A stretch of DNA of 22,587 nucleotides from Hungateiclostridiaceae bacterium UBA1305. Its GTDB lineage: Bacteria > Bacillota > Clostridia > Acetivibrionales > DTU013. Made by a program: the position numbers and the translations under genes. Positions within the stretch are counted from its first letter, which is position 1, and the number at the start of each line of letters is the position of its first letter. The stretch lies in contig DBTX01000030.1 of NCBI GenBank assembly GCA_002307275.1, forward strand, positions 3,462 through 26,048. The letters are read 5' to 3'. The notes under the pieces are model-generated. The model was not told the origin of the DNA. It worked only from the letters and a program-made list of their open reading frames with translations, and did not search any database. Below, piece by piece: positions 15,560-22,587 of this stretch.

Positions 15560-15922
15560 ATGGGAAAAAGAATTTTAATTGTGGACGATGCTGCTTTCAT
15601 GAGAATGATGATCAAGGACATTTTGTCCAAAAATGGCTATGAAGTGGTTGGAGAAGCCGAACATGGTGGTCGTGCAATTGAAAAGTACAAGGAATTGGTT
15701 CCTGATCTTGTGATTATGGATATTACTATGCCTGAAGTGGATGGTATACAGGCTGTCAAGGAAATCCGAAAGATTAATTCAGATTCACAGATCATTATGT
15801 GTTCTGCCATGGGTCAGCAGGCAATGGTTATCGAATCGATACAGGCTGGTGCAAGAGATTTTATTGTGAAACCATTTCAGGCAGAGAGAGTAATAGAAGC
15901 TGTTAAAAAAGTATTGGGCTGA
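15560..15922 (+). CDS. cheY: Chemotaxis response regulator CheY
   Basis: CheY is a stand-alone receiver domain that, when phosphorylated by CheA, binds FliM and FliY to change motor rotation. The 120 residues hold only the receiver fold. The acidic pair D9/D10, the phospho-acceptor D54 (LVIMDITMPEVDG), the switch residue S82 (MCSAMGQQ) and the conserved K104 (FIVKPF) are all present. AGGGGAGAG precedes ATG 15560. It has its own candidate promoters just upstream and lies directly after the FliY phosphatase gene, a common Firmicutes arrangement. Confidence 0.97.
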   Translation: MGKRILIVDDAAFMRMMIKDILSKNGYEVVGEAEHGGRAIEKYKELVPDLVIMDITMPEVDGIQAVKEIRKINSDSQIIMCSAMGQQAMVIESIQAGARDFIVKPFQAERVIEAVKKVLG

Positions 15923-15998
15923 TATTCCTGTACATAACGGCATTATATCCTGGCCGATCGGGTAATGCTGGCGGTCAGCCGGGAACCGGGGGAGTTTT

Positions 15999-16508
15999 AT
16001 GGAGGAATATAGTGTACTGAAGGTCATATTGATGCTTGTTGGCTTTTGTTCACTGCTATTTTTGACCTATGTAACTACAAGATACATAGGCAGCAAGCAA
16101 AACAAAACAATGAAGAGCAAAAACATAAGTGTGGTTGAAACAGTGACTCTTGGCTTGGATAAACGCTTACATCTGGTGAAGGCAGGTAAACAATACTTTA
16201 TGATTGCGTCAACCTCCAAAACTGTTGAATTTCTTACAACAGTCACATTGGAGGAATCGTCTCCCGAGGAACAGATTGTCACACAGGAAAATGTCGGTCT
16301 TTTCGATTTCAAGTCATTATTTGAAAAATACATGGGCAGCTACAGAGTGAAAAAGGGAAAAGAAAACAAATCTTCAGAAGTTGAAACCCAACAGGACATT
16401 AGTGAGAACCATGATTTCAAATCCAATCTCGGCAAGCTGAGGACAATTATACAAAAGAAAGAATTTCAGGCGAGAGAAAACGGGGATGACTTTACGAATG
16501 AAGAGTAG
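15999..16508 (+). CDS. fliO: Flagellar biosynthesis protein FliO/FliZ
   Basis: FliO is a small membrane protein that helps assemble the FliP ring of the export gate. The 169-residue product has an N-terminal transmembrane helix at about residues 5-27 (VILMLVGFCSLLFLTYVTT). A compact cytoplasmic domain follows with the family pattern ISVVETVTLGLDKRLHLVKA and YFMIAS. The tail is charged and probably disordered. The ribosome binding site is GGGGGAG near 15987-15994. It overlaps fliP by 11 bases. Family conservation is low, so the call uses topology, the short motif and the position before fliP. Confidence 0.88.
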   Translation: MEEYSVLKVILMLVGFCSLLFLTYVTTRYIGSKQNKTMKSKNISVVETVTLGLDKRLHLVKAGKQYFMIASTSKTVEFLTTVTLEESSPEEQIVTQENVGLFDFKSLFEKYMGSYRVKKGKENKSSEVETQQDISENHDFKSNLGKLRTIIQKKEFQARENGDDFTNEE

Positions 16509-17268
16509 ATTGAGAGGTCTGCAAGTACTGATTGTATTTCTGATTTTCATATTTTTCAATTCGAATGTTTTCGCTGCCGATACAACGTTCCCTTTCAAGT
16601 TCGGCTTCAATGTTGATCCTGCGACTACACCACAGGAAGTATCCCAAAGTATTCAGATCCTTCTGATTCTGACGGTACTGTCACTGGCTCCTTCCATCAT
16701 CATTATGATGACATCCTTCACGAGAATTATTATCGTGCTGTCGTTCCTGAGAAATGCTCTGGGTACACAGCAAATGCCGCCAAATCAAGTTTTGATTGGG
16801 CTCGCTTTGTTTTTATCACTTTTTATAATGACACCTGTTATCAATGATATAAATACACAGGCGTATGAACCGTTCAACAAAGGAACGATTACACAGCAGC
16901 AGGCGCTGGACAAGTCCTCACAGGTCATAAAGGGCTTTATGCTCAGGCAGTTCGGGAGCAATCAGAATGAACTCAAATTTTTTGTTGAACTTGCAAAGAT
17001 TAAAACGCCGGTAGAAGCGAAGGATCTTCCACTGACAGTCGTAATACCAGCTTTTATAATAAATGAACTGACGATTGCATTCAAAATCGGATTTCTAATT
17101 TTCATACCGTTTCTTGTAATAGACATGGTCGTTTCCAGTACATTGATGTCAATGGGTATGATGATGCTGCCGCCTGTAATGATATCGCTGCCGTTTAAGA
17201 TACTGCTGTTTATAATGGTTGACGGCTGGACATTGATATCGAAGACGCTTGTGACGTCATTCCTGTAG
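16498..17268 (+). CDS. fliP: Flagellar export gate protein FliP
   Basis: FliP forms the five-subunit core of the FliPQR export gate. The 256-residue protein starts with a cleavable signal-like segment (VLIVFLIFIFFNSNVFA). Transmembrane stretches follow, with the conserved blocks SFTRIIIVLSFLRNALGTQQ, PPNQVLIGLALFLSLFIMTP and the C-terminal IGFLIFIPFLVIDMVVSS. GGGG at 16482-16485 spaces best with ATG 16498; ATG 16486 would overlap the ribosome binding site. The start overlaps the fliO end, suggesting coupling. Confidence 0.96.
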   Translation: MKSRLRGLQVLIVFLIFIFFNSNVFAADTTFPFKFGFNVDPATTPQEVSQSIQILLILTVLSLAPSIIIMMTSFTRIIIVLSFLRNALGTQQMPPNQVLIGLALFLSLFIMTPVINDINTQAYEPFNKGTITQQQALDKSSQVIKGFMLRQFGSNQNELKFFVELAKIKTPVEAKDLPLTVVIPAFIINELTIAFKIGFLIFIPFLVIDMVVSSTLMSMGMMMLPPVMISLPFKILLFIMVDGWTLISKTLVTSFL

Positions 17269-17299
17269 CTAAATACAATGAAACAAGGGAGGCTGTGAT

Positions 17300-17569
17300 A
17301 TGGATCAGGGTACTATCATAAATATAGCGCAAAATGCTTTGCTTGTGACGCTGTATGTTTCGGCTCCCCTGCTGGGTATCAGTCTGATTGTAGGGCTTGC
17401 AGTGAGCATATTCCAGGCTACAACGCAGATACAGGAGCAGACTCTTTCATTTATTCCGAAGATACTGGCCGTTATTGCAGCTATTGCGGTTTTTGGTTCC
17501 TGGATGCTGAAGCTGCTTATGGAATACACGGAGGGATTGTACCAGAACATAAACCAGTACATTCGGTAA
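17300..17569 (+). CDS. fliQ: Flagellar export gate protein FliQ
   Basis: FliQ is the small two-helix subunit that packs around FliP in the export gate. The 89-residue length and two hydrophobic helices (about 15-38 and 50-73) are typical. Conserved stretches include SAPLLGISLIVGLAVSIFQA and TQIQEQTLSFIPKI. AAGGGAGG about ten bases upstream of ATG 17300 is a good ribosome binding site. Confidence 0.96.
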   Translation: MDQGTIINIAQNALLVTLYVSAPLLGISLIVGLAVSIFQATTQIQEQTLSFIPKILAVIAAIAVFGSWMLKLLMEYTEGLYQNINQYIR

Positions 17570-17625
17570 TATCGACAGGATGTGGAATATGTACTTGATA
17601 CCAGTATCAGAGGGAGGTTTTGGGT

Positions 17626-18414
17626 GTGCCAATACCAGCAGGACTGATTTCAAATGGACTTGATATGTTTTTGCTTGTATTCGTGCGCATGACTGGCTTG
17701 TTTGTAATAGCACCCATATTCGGAAGAAGGAATATACCAACCTACTTTAAAATTGGTTTTTCGTTTTTTATCTCGTTGATCCTTGTAAATACCACAGCCG
17801 TACAGACAGTCCAATATGATGAAAGCTTGCTGTCGTATGTTCTTCTCGTAACAAAGGAATTCATTGTAGGGCTGTCCATAGGGTTCGTTTCATATATGGT
17901 GTTTACAGCCATTTATGTAGCTGGAGAAATTATAGACATGCAGATGGGTTTTGGAATTGTAAATGTAATTGATCCAATAAGTAATATCCAGGTTCCTATA
18001 TCATCCAATCTGTACTTTATCTTAAGCATGCTGTTGCTTTTTTCAGTAAATGGGCACCACGTCATTATAAAAGCCCTTTTTGACAGCTTCAGCACATTAC
18101 CGCTCGGTACAGCAGTGTTTGACGCAAGCCTTGCAGATGGACTGGTAAAGCTTTTCACGACAATATTTATGACTGGCTTCAAAATTGCAGCGCCGGTCGT
18201 TGCGGCAATTCTTGTGACTGATGTGGCGTTGGGTACAATATCCCGGATGGTGCCGCAGCTGAATATATTTGTGATCGGAATGCCGTTGAAAATATTTATG
18301 GGACTTTTTATCATGCTGATAACGATACCTGTTTTCATAACAATCATGAATTTTATTTTCAAAACAATGGATGCAAGTATGTTGGATTATATAAAGGAAT
18401 TGAAACCAGGATGA
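17626..18414 (+). CDS. fliR: Flagellar export gate protein FliR (GTG start)
   Basis: FliR completes the FliPQR gate and contacts FlhB. The 262-residue protein is strongly hydrophobic with about six membrane segments. Family stretches are visible: FVRMTGLFVIAPIFGRRNIP near the N-terminus, FIVGLSIGFVSYMVFTAIYV, and AGEIIDMQMGFGIVNVIDP. AGGGAGG at 17611-17617 is eight bases from GTG 17626 and only two from the in-frame TTG 17620, so GTG is preferred. The stop overlaps the flhB start as ATGA at 18411-18414. Confidence 0.94.
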   Translation: MPIPAGLISNGLDMFLLVFVRMTGLFVIAPIFGRRNIPTYFKIGFSFFISLILVNTTAVQTVQYDESLLSYVLLVTKEFIVGLSIGFVSYMVFTAIYVAGEIIDMQMGFGIVNVIDPISNIQVPISSNLYFILSMLLLFSVNGHHVIIKALFDSFSTLPLGTAVFDASLADGLVKLFTTIFMTGFKIAAPVVAAILVTDVALGTISRMVPQLNIFVIGMPLKIFMGLFIMLITIPVFITIMNFIFKTMDASMLDYIKELKPG

Positions 18415-19520
18415 ATTACAGAATCAACCTCCAATTATTCGCAAATGGTCCGGGAGGTGGCGACAAGACAGAAAAGGCCACCCCTAAAAAGCGTCAGGAT
18501 GCACGGAAGAAGGGACAGGTTTTCCAGAGCAGAGAAATATCTTCTGCGATGATACTGATGTTTGTTTTTGTGACACTGCGAATATACGGAAGCAGTATAT
18601 ACAGTGAAATCACCATTTATATGAAAAAAGTGCTGACGGAATATCCGAAAATGGACAACTTCTATATGCCGGATATATTGCTGCGAATTTTCACTGACAG
18701 TGTACTTGTATTTTTAAAGATGGCAGCGCCTGTGTTGCTGGTTGCTTTGCTCACAGGCCTTATTACGAGTTATGCACAGGTTGGATTCCTGTTTACGCTT
18801 GAAACGTTAAAGCCTAAATTTGAAAGAATAAACCCGTTCAGCGGGTTTAAGCGAATGTTTTCAATGCGGAGTATCGTAGAACTTTTGAAAGCGGTTTTCA
18901 AGGTTTCAATCATCGGATATGTGGCTTATGCTTATATGAGCAGTCAGGCAGTGACCTTTCTCAGTTTGATGGATATGGATATCATAAACATCGGCGCTTT
19001 TATAGCAATGACCTCATTGAATATCGCAATAAGGATTTGCATAGTTTTGATCATCCTTAGTGTATTTGACTTCGCATACCAGTGGTGGGAGTATGAGAAG
19101 AACCTGAAGATGACCAAACAGGAGATCAAGGAGGAGTACAAGCAAACAGAAGGTAATCCGGAGATCAAAGCAAAAATAAAACAGACACAAAGGCAGATGT
19201 CCATGCGAAGAATGATGCAGGAAATTCCAAAGGCGGATGTGGTCATAACAAACCCGACACACTTTGCCTGTGCACTGAAATATAATTCGGAGATTTCACC
19301 GGCGCCGACTTTGATTGCCAAGGGACAGGATTATCTGGCATTAAGGATAAAAGAAGTGGCAAAGGAATACAGGATCGAAATTGTTGAAAACAAGCCGCTT
19401 GCAAGAAGTATATATGATAATGTGGAGATAGGCAAGGCAATACCTCCTGAGCTTTATCAGGCAGTAGCAGAGGTACTGGCGTTTGTATACAACCTGAAGG
19501 GTAAAAACAGAGCAGTTTGA
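18411..19520 (+). CDS. flhB: Flagellar export switch protein FlhB
   Basis: FlhB is the export-gate protein that changes substrate class from rod/hook to filament after FliK signals. The 369-residue protein begins with a hydrophilic leader (DKTEKATPKKRQDARKKGQV). Four transmembrane helices span roughly residues 40-210, with the conserved NPFSGFKRMFSMRSIVELLK inside. The cytoplasmic domain carries the self-cleavage motif NPTH at residues 281-284. Its overlap with fliR by four bases (ATGA) suggests re-initiation; a good separate ribosome binding site is not obvious. Confidence 0.97.
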   Translation: MNYRINLQLFANGPGGGDKTEKATPKKRQDARKKGQVFQSREISSAMILMFVFVTLRIYGSSIYSEITIYMKKVLTEYPKMDNFYMPDILLRIFTDSVLVFLKMAAPVLLVALLTGLITSYAQVGFLFTLETLKPKFERINPFSGFKRMFSMRSIVELLKAVFKVSIIGYVAYAYMSSQAVTFLSLMDMDIINIGAFIAMTSLNIAIRICIVLIILSVFDFAYQWWEYEKNLKMTKQEIKEEYKQTEGNPEIKAKIKQTQRQMSMRRMMQEIPKADVVITNPTHFACALKYNSEISPAPTLIAKGQDYLALRIKEVAKEYRIEIVENKPLARSIYDNVEIGKAIPPELYQAVAEVLAFVYNLKGKNRAV

Positions 19521-19540
19521 AAGAAGGGAGTTGAAAGAAG

Positions 19541-21565
19541 ATGAGGTTAAGAGAAACAACCGTACCTCTTATTATAATCGGTATAGTTCTTGCTTTTATT
19601 ATTCCGATTCCGGGTTTTATACTTGACATCTTACTTGCAATCAATATCATGCTTTCTGTAATTATTCTGCTCAACACAGTATATTTAAAAGAGCCACTCC
19701 AGCTTTCCATATTCCCGTCACTATTGGTTATTACTACCATGTACAGGCTGACATTGAATCTCAGAGCCCTATACCTAATTCTTGGCGAAGGCGATGCCGG
19801 CAAGGTCATAGCAGGTTTTGGAAGATTTGTCGGAGGTAACAATCTGGTCGTTGGCTTCGTCATGTTTGCTGTCATAATGGTTGTGAACTTTCTTGTCATC
19901 ACAAGAGGCTCTGAAAGAGTCGCAGAAGTGGCCGCAAGATTCACCCTGGATGCGATGCCGGGAAAACAGATGGCTATTGATGCTGACTTGAATTCGGGTG
20001 CAATAAATGATATCGAGGCTAAGGAAAGAAGAAAAAAGATTCAAAGAGAAGCTGATTTCTATGGCGCTATGGATGGTGCCAGTAAGTTTGTCAAAAATGA
20101 TGCTATAGCTGGGATTATAATAACTGTCATCAACATTATCGGCGGTTTGATCATGGGTATGGCTTTTAGAGGAGAGTCATTGCAGCAAGCTGGTGAAACC
20201 TACACAATCCTGACGATAGGTGACGGTCTTGTCAGCCAGATACCTGCGCTGATGATTTCTTCCGCCACCAGCTTTATAGTTACAAGGGCAGCTTCTGAAT
20301 CGGACATGAGCCAGGATTTGTTCAAACAGCTATTCAGCAATCCCAGGGTGCTTTATTTAGCCTCTGGTCTTAGCTTTATCCTTTCGTTCTTTCTGCCGCG
20401 AATTCCGTTTCTTCTGATGGCGGCAGTGCTTGCATTCCTGGCGAATTCCGTTTCCAAGCAACAGAAGGCCATCATCAAGCAGGAGGAAGTCAAGGTCGAG
20501 GAAAATGAAGTAGAGGCGATTCGAAAACCTGAAAATGTTGTCTCACTGTTGCAGGTGGACCCGATAGAGCTGGAGTTCGGCTATGGGGTGATCCCTCTTG
20601 CCGATGTGAATCAGGGGGGGGATCTGCTCGACCGTGTAGTTATGATCAGAAGGCAGCTTGCGCTTGAACTGGGAATGATCGTGCCTATCATCAGGCTGCG
20701 TGATAATATTCAGCTTGCACCAAACGAATACCAGATCAAGATCAAAGGTGTTGAAGTGGCGCAGGGTGAACTGATGCTGGATAATTATATGGCAATGAAC
20801 CCTGGCCTGATCGAAGAAGAAATTGACGGGATCAAAACAACGGAGCCGGCTTTCGGACTGCCAGCCATATGGATCACCGAAGGTCAGAGGGACAGAGCCG
20901 AGATGCTTGGCTACACTGTGGTGGATTCACCCTCGATCATCGCCACCCATCTTACGGAAATAATCAAGAAGCATGCGCATGAACTGACTGGAAGGCAGGA
21001 GGTCCAGGTGCTGCTGGATAATATAAAGCAGAACTATCCCGTCATCGTGGAAGAACTGATACCCAAGCTCATGACAGTCGGAGAGGTTCAGAAAGTGCTT
21101 GCCAACCTGCTTAAGGAAGGCGTTTCGATCAGGGATATGGTTACAATACTTGAAACGCTGGCAGATTATGCGCCGGTAACGCATGATACCGACATGCTGA
21201 CGGAATATGTGCGGCAGGCTATGGGCAGAGCCATATCGAAGAAGTTCTTTACCGATGCGAAATCCAGTGTCATTACACTGGATCCAAAGCTTGAACAAAT
21301 CATTATGGATTCGCTGCAAAAAACAGAAACCGGATCTTTTCTTACGCTGGAACCCAGTGTAACGAATACGATTATGGGAAGTTTGTCCAGGCAGGTGCAG
21401 AAACTTGTACAGCTGGGTCAGCAGCCGATCGTGCTGGCCTCACCGGTTGTAAGGCTTTACTTTAAGAAGATGGTGGATCAGACGATACCGGGGATTGTAG
21501 TATTATCCTATAATGAACTTGACCCGAATCTTGAGATCCAGTCAGTTGGGGTTGTAACCGCCTGA
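19541..21565 (+). CDS. flhA: Flagellar export gate protein FlhA
   Basis: FlhA is the ring-forming gate component that couples proton flow to export and whose cytoplasmic domain receives substrates. At 674 residues it has the N-terminal membrane part, the FHIPEP-family signature at about 126-149 (RVAEVAARFTLDAMPGKQMA), and the cytoplasmic domain from about 310. K182 and D187 (SKFVKND) align with functional residues K203 and D208 of Salmonella FlhA. The position aligning with Salmonella R94 is Tyr78, within RLTLNLRALYLIL, which is unusual. GAAGGGAG upstream of ATG 19541 serves as ribosome binding site. Confidence 0.96.
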   Translation: MRLRETTVPLIIIGIVLAFIIPIPGFILDILLAINIMLSVIILLNTVYLKEPLQLSIFPSLLVITTMYRLTLNLRALYLILGEGDAGKVIAGFGRFVGGNNLVVGFVMFAVIMVVNFLVITRGSERVAEVAARFTLDAMPGKQMAIDADLNSGAINDIEAKERRKKIQREADFYGAMDGASKFVKNDAIAGIIITVINIIGGLIMGMAFRGESLQQAGETYTILTIGDGLVSQIPALMISSATSFIVTRAASESDMSQDLFKQLFSNPRVLYLASGLSFILSFFLPRIPFLLMAAVLAFLANSVSKQQKAIIKQEEVKVEENEVEAIRKPENVVSLLQVDPIELEFGYGVIPLADVNQGGDLLDRVVMIRRQLALELGMIVPIIRLRDNIQLAPNEYQIKIKGVEVAQGELMLDNYMAMNPGLIEEEIDGIKTTEPAFGLPAIWITEGQRDRAEMLGYTVVDSPSIIATHLTEIIKKHAHELTGRQEVQVLLDNIKQNYPVIVEELIPKLMTVGEVQKVLANLLKEGVSIRDMVTILETLADYAPVTHDTDMLTEYVRQAMGRAISKKFFTDAKSSVITLDPKLEQIIMDSLQKTETGSFLTLEPSVTNTIMGSLSRQVQKLVQLGQQPIVLASPVVRLYFKKMVDQTIPGIVVLSYNELDPNLEIQSVGVVTA

Positions 21566-21621
21566 TAATGTAGAACATGCAGTATTACTGGCAAATTGTA
21601 TGTATTTGATGTTTATGGTAA

Positions 21622-21627
21622 TATAAT
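21622..21627 (+). promoter_or_regulatory. Possible -10 element before flhF
   Basis: The 102-base gap between flhA and flhF is AT-rich and holds a perfect TATAAT at 21622-21627. The nearest -35-like sequence, TTGTAT at 21596-21601, is 20 bases away, longer than ideal. A separate flhF promoter is possible but weakly supported. Confidence 0.25.
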
Positions 21628-21667
21628 TATATACAATGAAAAAAGATTTGTTAAAAATGAGGGAAAT

Positions 21668-22587
21668 ATGAAGATTCGCCGCTATATGGCCAAAAACACA
21701 CAGGAAGCAATACTCAAAGTCAAGATGGATCTTGGCAATGAAGCGCTTATTCTCAATACCCGAAAAGTGAAGCAGAAGGGCTTGTTCGGCTTGTTTGCAA
21801 AGCCCATGGTTGAGGTACTTGCGGCTATTGATGAGTATAATGGCACGAAGACGGAGGGTCAGGTTGTCAAACCTGCTGAAAAGTCTGTTATTTCTGGCGA
21901 ATCTGGTGATAAAATTATTTTGGATAAAAAAGAGGAAAAAATAGCTAATTTGGAGAATAAAATATCTGGTATGGAGGAAATGATCCAAAAAATTTATTTC
22001 CATATGCAAAACGGCGTAAAACCGACACAAATGCAGACACAAATACCGGTACAAATGCAGACACAAATGCAGACAGAAGAAAGGGTTCCAGCTTCTGTAA
22101 AAGTCGCAGGGATGTTTTATGGAAACCTTGTAAAAAATGAGGTCGATGTTGATATTGTAAAAAAAATAATGGATCTGGCTGCTTCAAAACTTGGCGCAGG
22201 TGCAGGTGTCAATGATACAGCAGCACAATTATTCAGCATCATTTCAAGCATACTGGGAAAGCCCGAGACAATCAGGCCCGGTATCCCTGGAAAGCCTTCG
22301 GTTATTATATTCGTCGGTCCGACAGGGGTCGGCAAGACGACTACCCTGGCAAAAATTGCAGCGAATTACCTGTTGAACCAGAAGAAATCAGTCGGACTGA
22401 TTACTGCAGATACATACAGGATCGCAGCTGTGGAGCAGCTCAAGACTTATGCTGAAATACTTGGAATACCTTTATCTGTAGTTTACACTGTGGCAGATAT
22501 GAAAGAGGCAGTAGGCCAGCATTCGGACAAGGATATCGTGCTGATAGATACTGCCGGCAGAAGCCACAGGAACAAGTCCCAGTTCGA
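21668..22587 (+). CDS. flhF: Flagellar GTPase FlhF (3' end outside window)
   Basis: FlhF is an SRP-type GTPase that controls number or placement of flagella. The 306 visible residues show the N-terminal B domain (MKIRRYMAKNTQEAILKVKM, then LGNEALILNTRKV), a coiled, Gln-rich linker at about 75-140, and the NG domain. The P-loop GPTGVGKTT is at 217-225. TADTYRIAAVEQLKTYAEIL follows, then DTAGR at 294-298, just before the window ends. ATG 21668 has GAGGG at 21659-21663 only four bases upstream, a rather close ribosome binding site. flhG would be expected next but is not in view. Confidence 0.95.
   Translation, partial: MKIRRYMAKNTQEAILKVKMDLGNEALILNTRKVKQKGLFGLFAKPMVEVLAAIDEYNGTKTEGQVVKPAEKSVISGESGDKIILDKKEEKIANLENKISGMEEMIQKIYFHMQNGVKPTQMQTQIPVQMQTQMQTEERVPASVKVAGMFYGNLVKNEVDVDIVKKIMDLAASKLGAGAGVNDTAAQLFSIISSILGKPETIRPGIPGKPSVIIFVGPTGVGKTTTLAKIAANYLLNQKKSVGLITADTYRIAAVEQLKTYAEILGIPLSVVYTVADMKEAVGQHSDKDIVLIDTAGRSHRNKSQF
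22024..22071 (+). repeat. Four 12-bp tandem repeats in the flhF linker
   Basis: Four consecutive 12-base units with consensus GACACAAATGCA fill 22024-22071; units 1 and 4 are identical, unit 2 ends ATACC, and unit 3 begins GGTAC. They encode a Gln/Met/Thr-rich segment (TQMQTQIPVQMQTQMQ) between the B domain and the GTPase domain. Because each unit is four codons, changes in copy number would keep the frame. Confidence 0.85.

Noticed and set aside
15935..15960. Sigma-D promoter before fliO (TAAC, 14 bases, GCCGATCG)
   Set aside because: Only six of eight -10 bases match, the -35 is imperfect, and the gap between cheY and fliO is only 76 bases; most likely chance.
19243..19944. Antisense reading frame across the flhB-flhA junction
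   Set aside because: Both sense genes are complete and conserved there; the antisense translation has no family features.
1..22587. Mobile elements, CRISPR arrays, tRNA or rRNA genes
   Set aside because: No transposase, integrase, regularly spaced repeat array or RNA gene signature was seen; the flagellar genes follow one another without interruption.

Overview
The window is one nearly complete fla/che-type flagellar operon of a low-to-moderate GC Gram-positive anaerobe, most likely a clostridium. All genes lie on the + strand. Three things point to Clostridia: the gene order (flgB-flgC-fliE-fliF-fliG-fliH-fliI-fliJ-motE-fliK-flgD-unknown-flgE-flbD-fliL-fliM-fliY-cheY-fliO-fliP-fliQ-fliR-flhB-flhA-flhF), the use of the CheC/FliN fusion FliY instead of a short FliN, and strong GGAGG-type ribosome binding sites with some TTG and GTG starts. 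A cluster-III-type clostridium (Ruminiclostridium-like) is a guess from overall feel, not something shown here.

Layout. 1-263 is the tail of an unrelated surface-type beta-sandwich protein. 264-578 is an AT-rich control region in front of flgB with a plausible sigma-A promoter and two Spo0A-box-like sites. 579-15409 is the first block: proximal rod and MS ring (flgB, flgC, fliE, fliF), rotor (fliG), export ATPase complex (fliH, fliI, fliJ), a MotE-like membrane protein, hook construction (fliK, flgD, a conserved unknown gene, flgE), flbD, fliL, and the switch/C-ring genes fliM and fliY. 15410-15559 is a non-coding gap with good sigma-A-like promoters. 15560-22587 is the second block: cheY, the membrane export gate (fliO, fliP, fliQ, fliR, flhB, flhA), and flhF, which is cut by the window end.

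How the genes work together. FliF, FliG, FliM and FliY form the basal ring and switch. FlhA, FlhB, FliP, FliQ and FliR with FliO form the export gate inside it. FliH, FliI and FliJ feed the gate. FliK measures the hook that FlgD caps and FlgE builds. CheY-P binds FliM and FliY to reverse rotation, and FliY carries two intact CheC phosphatase motifs to terminate the signal. motA, motB, fliA and flhG are not in the window.

The locus is largely conventional and I found no clearly undescribed system. The points most worth a second look are: a substitution in FlhA at the position normally held by a conserved arginine (Salmonella Arg94); three apparent tandem copies of a small beta domain in FlgD; RNA hairpins on both sides of flgE, one with a 15-bp stem; a 12-bp in-frame tandem repeat in the flhF linker; and Spo0A-box-like sites in front of flgB.
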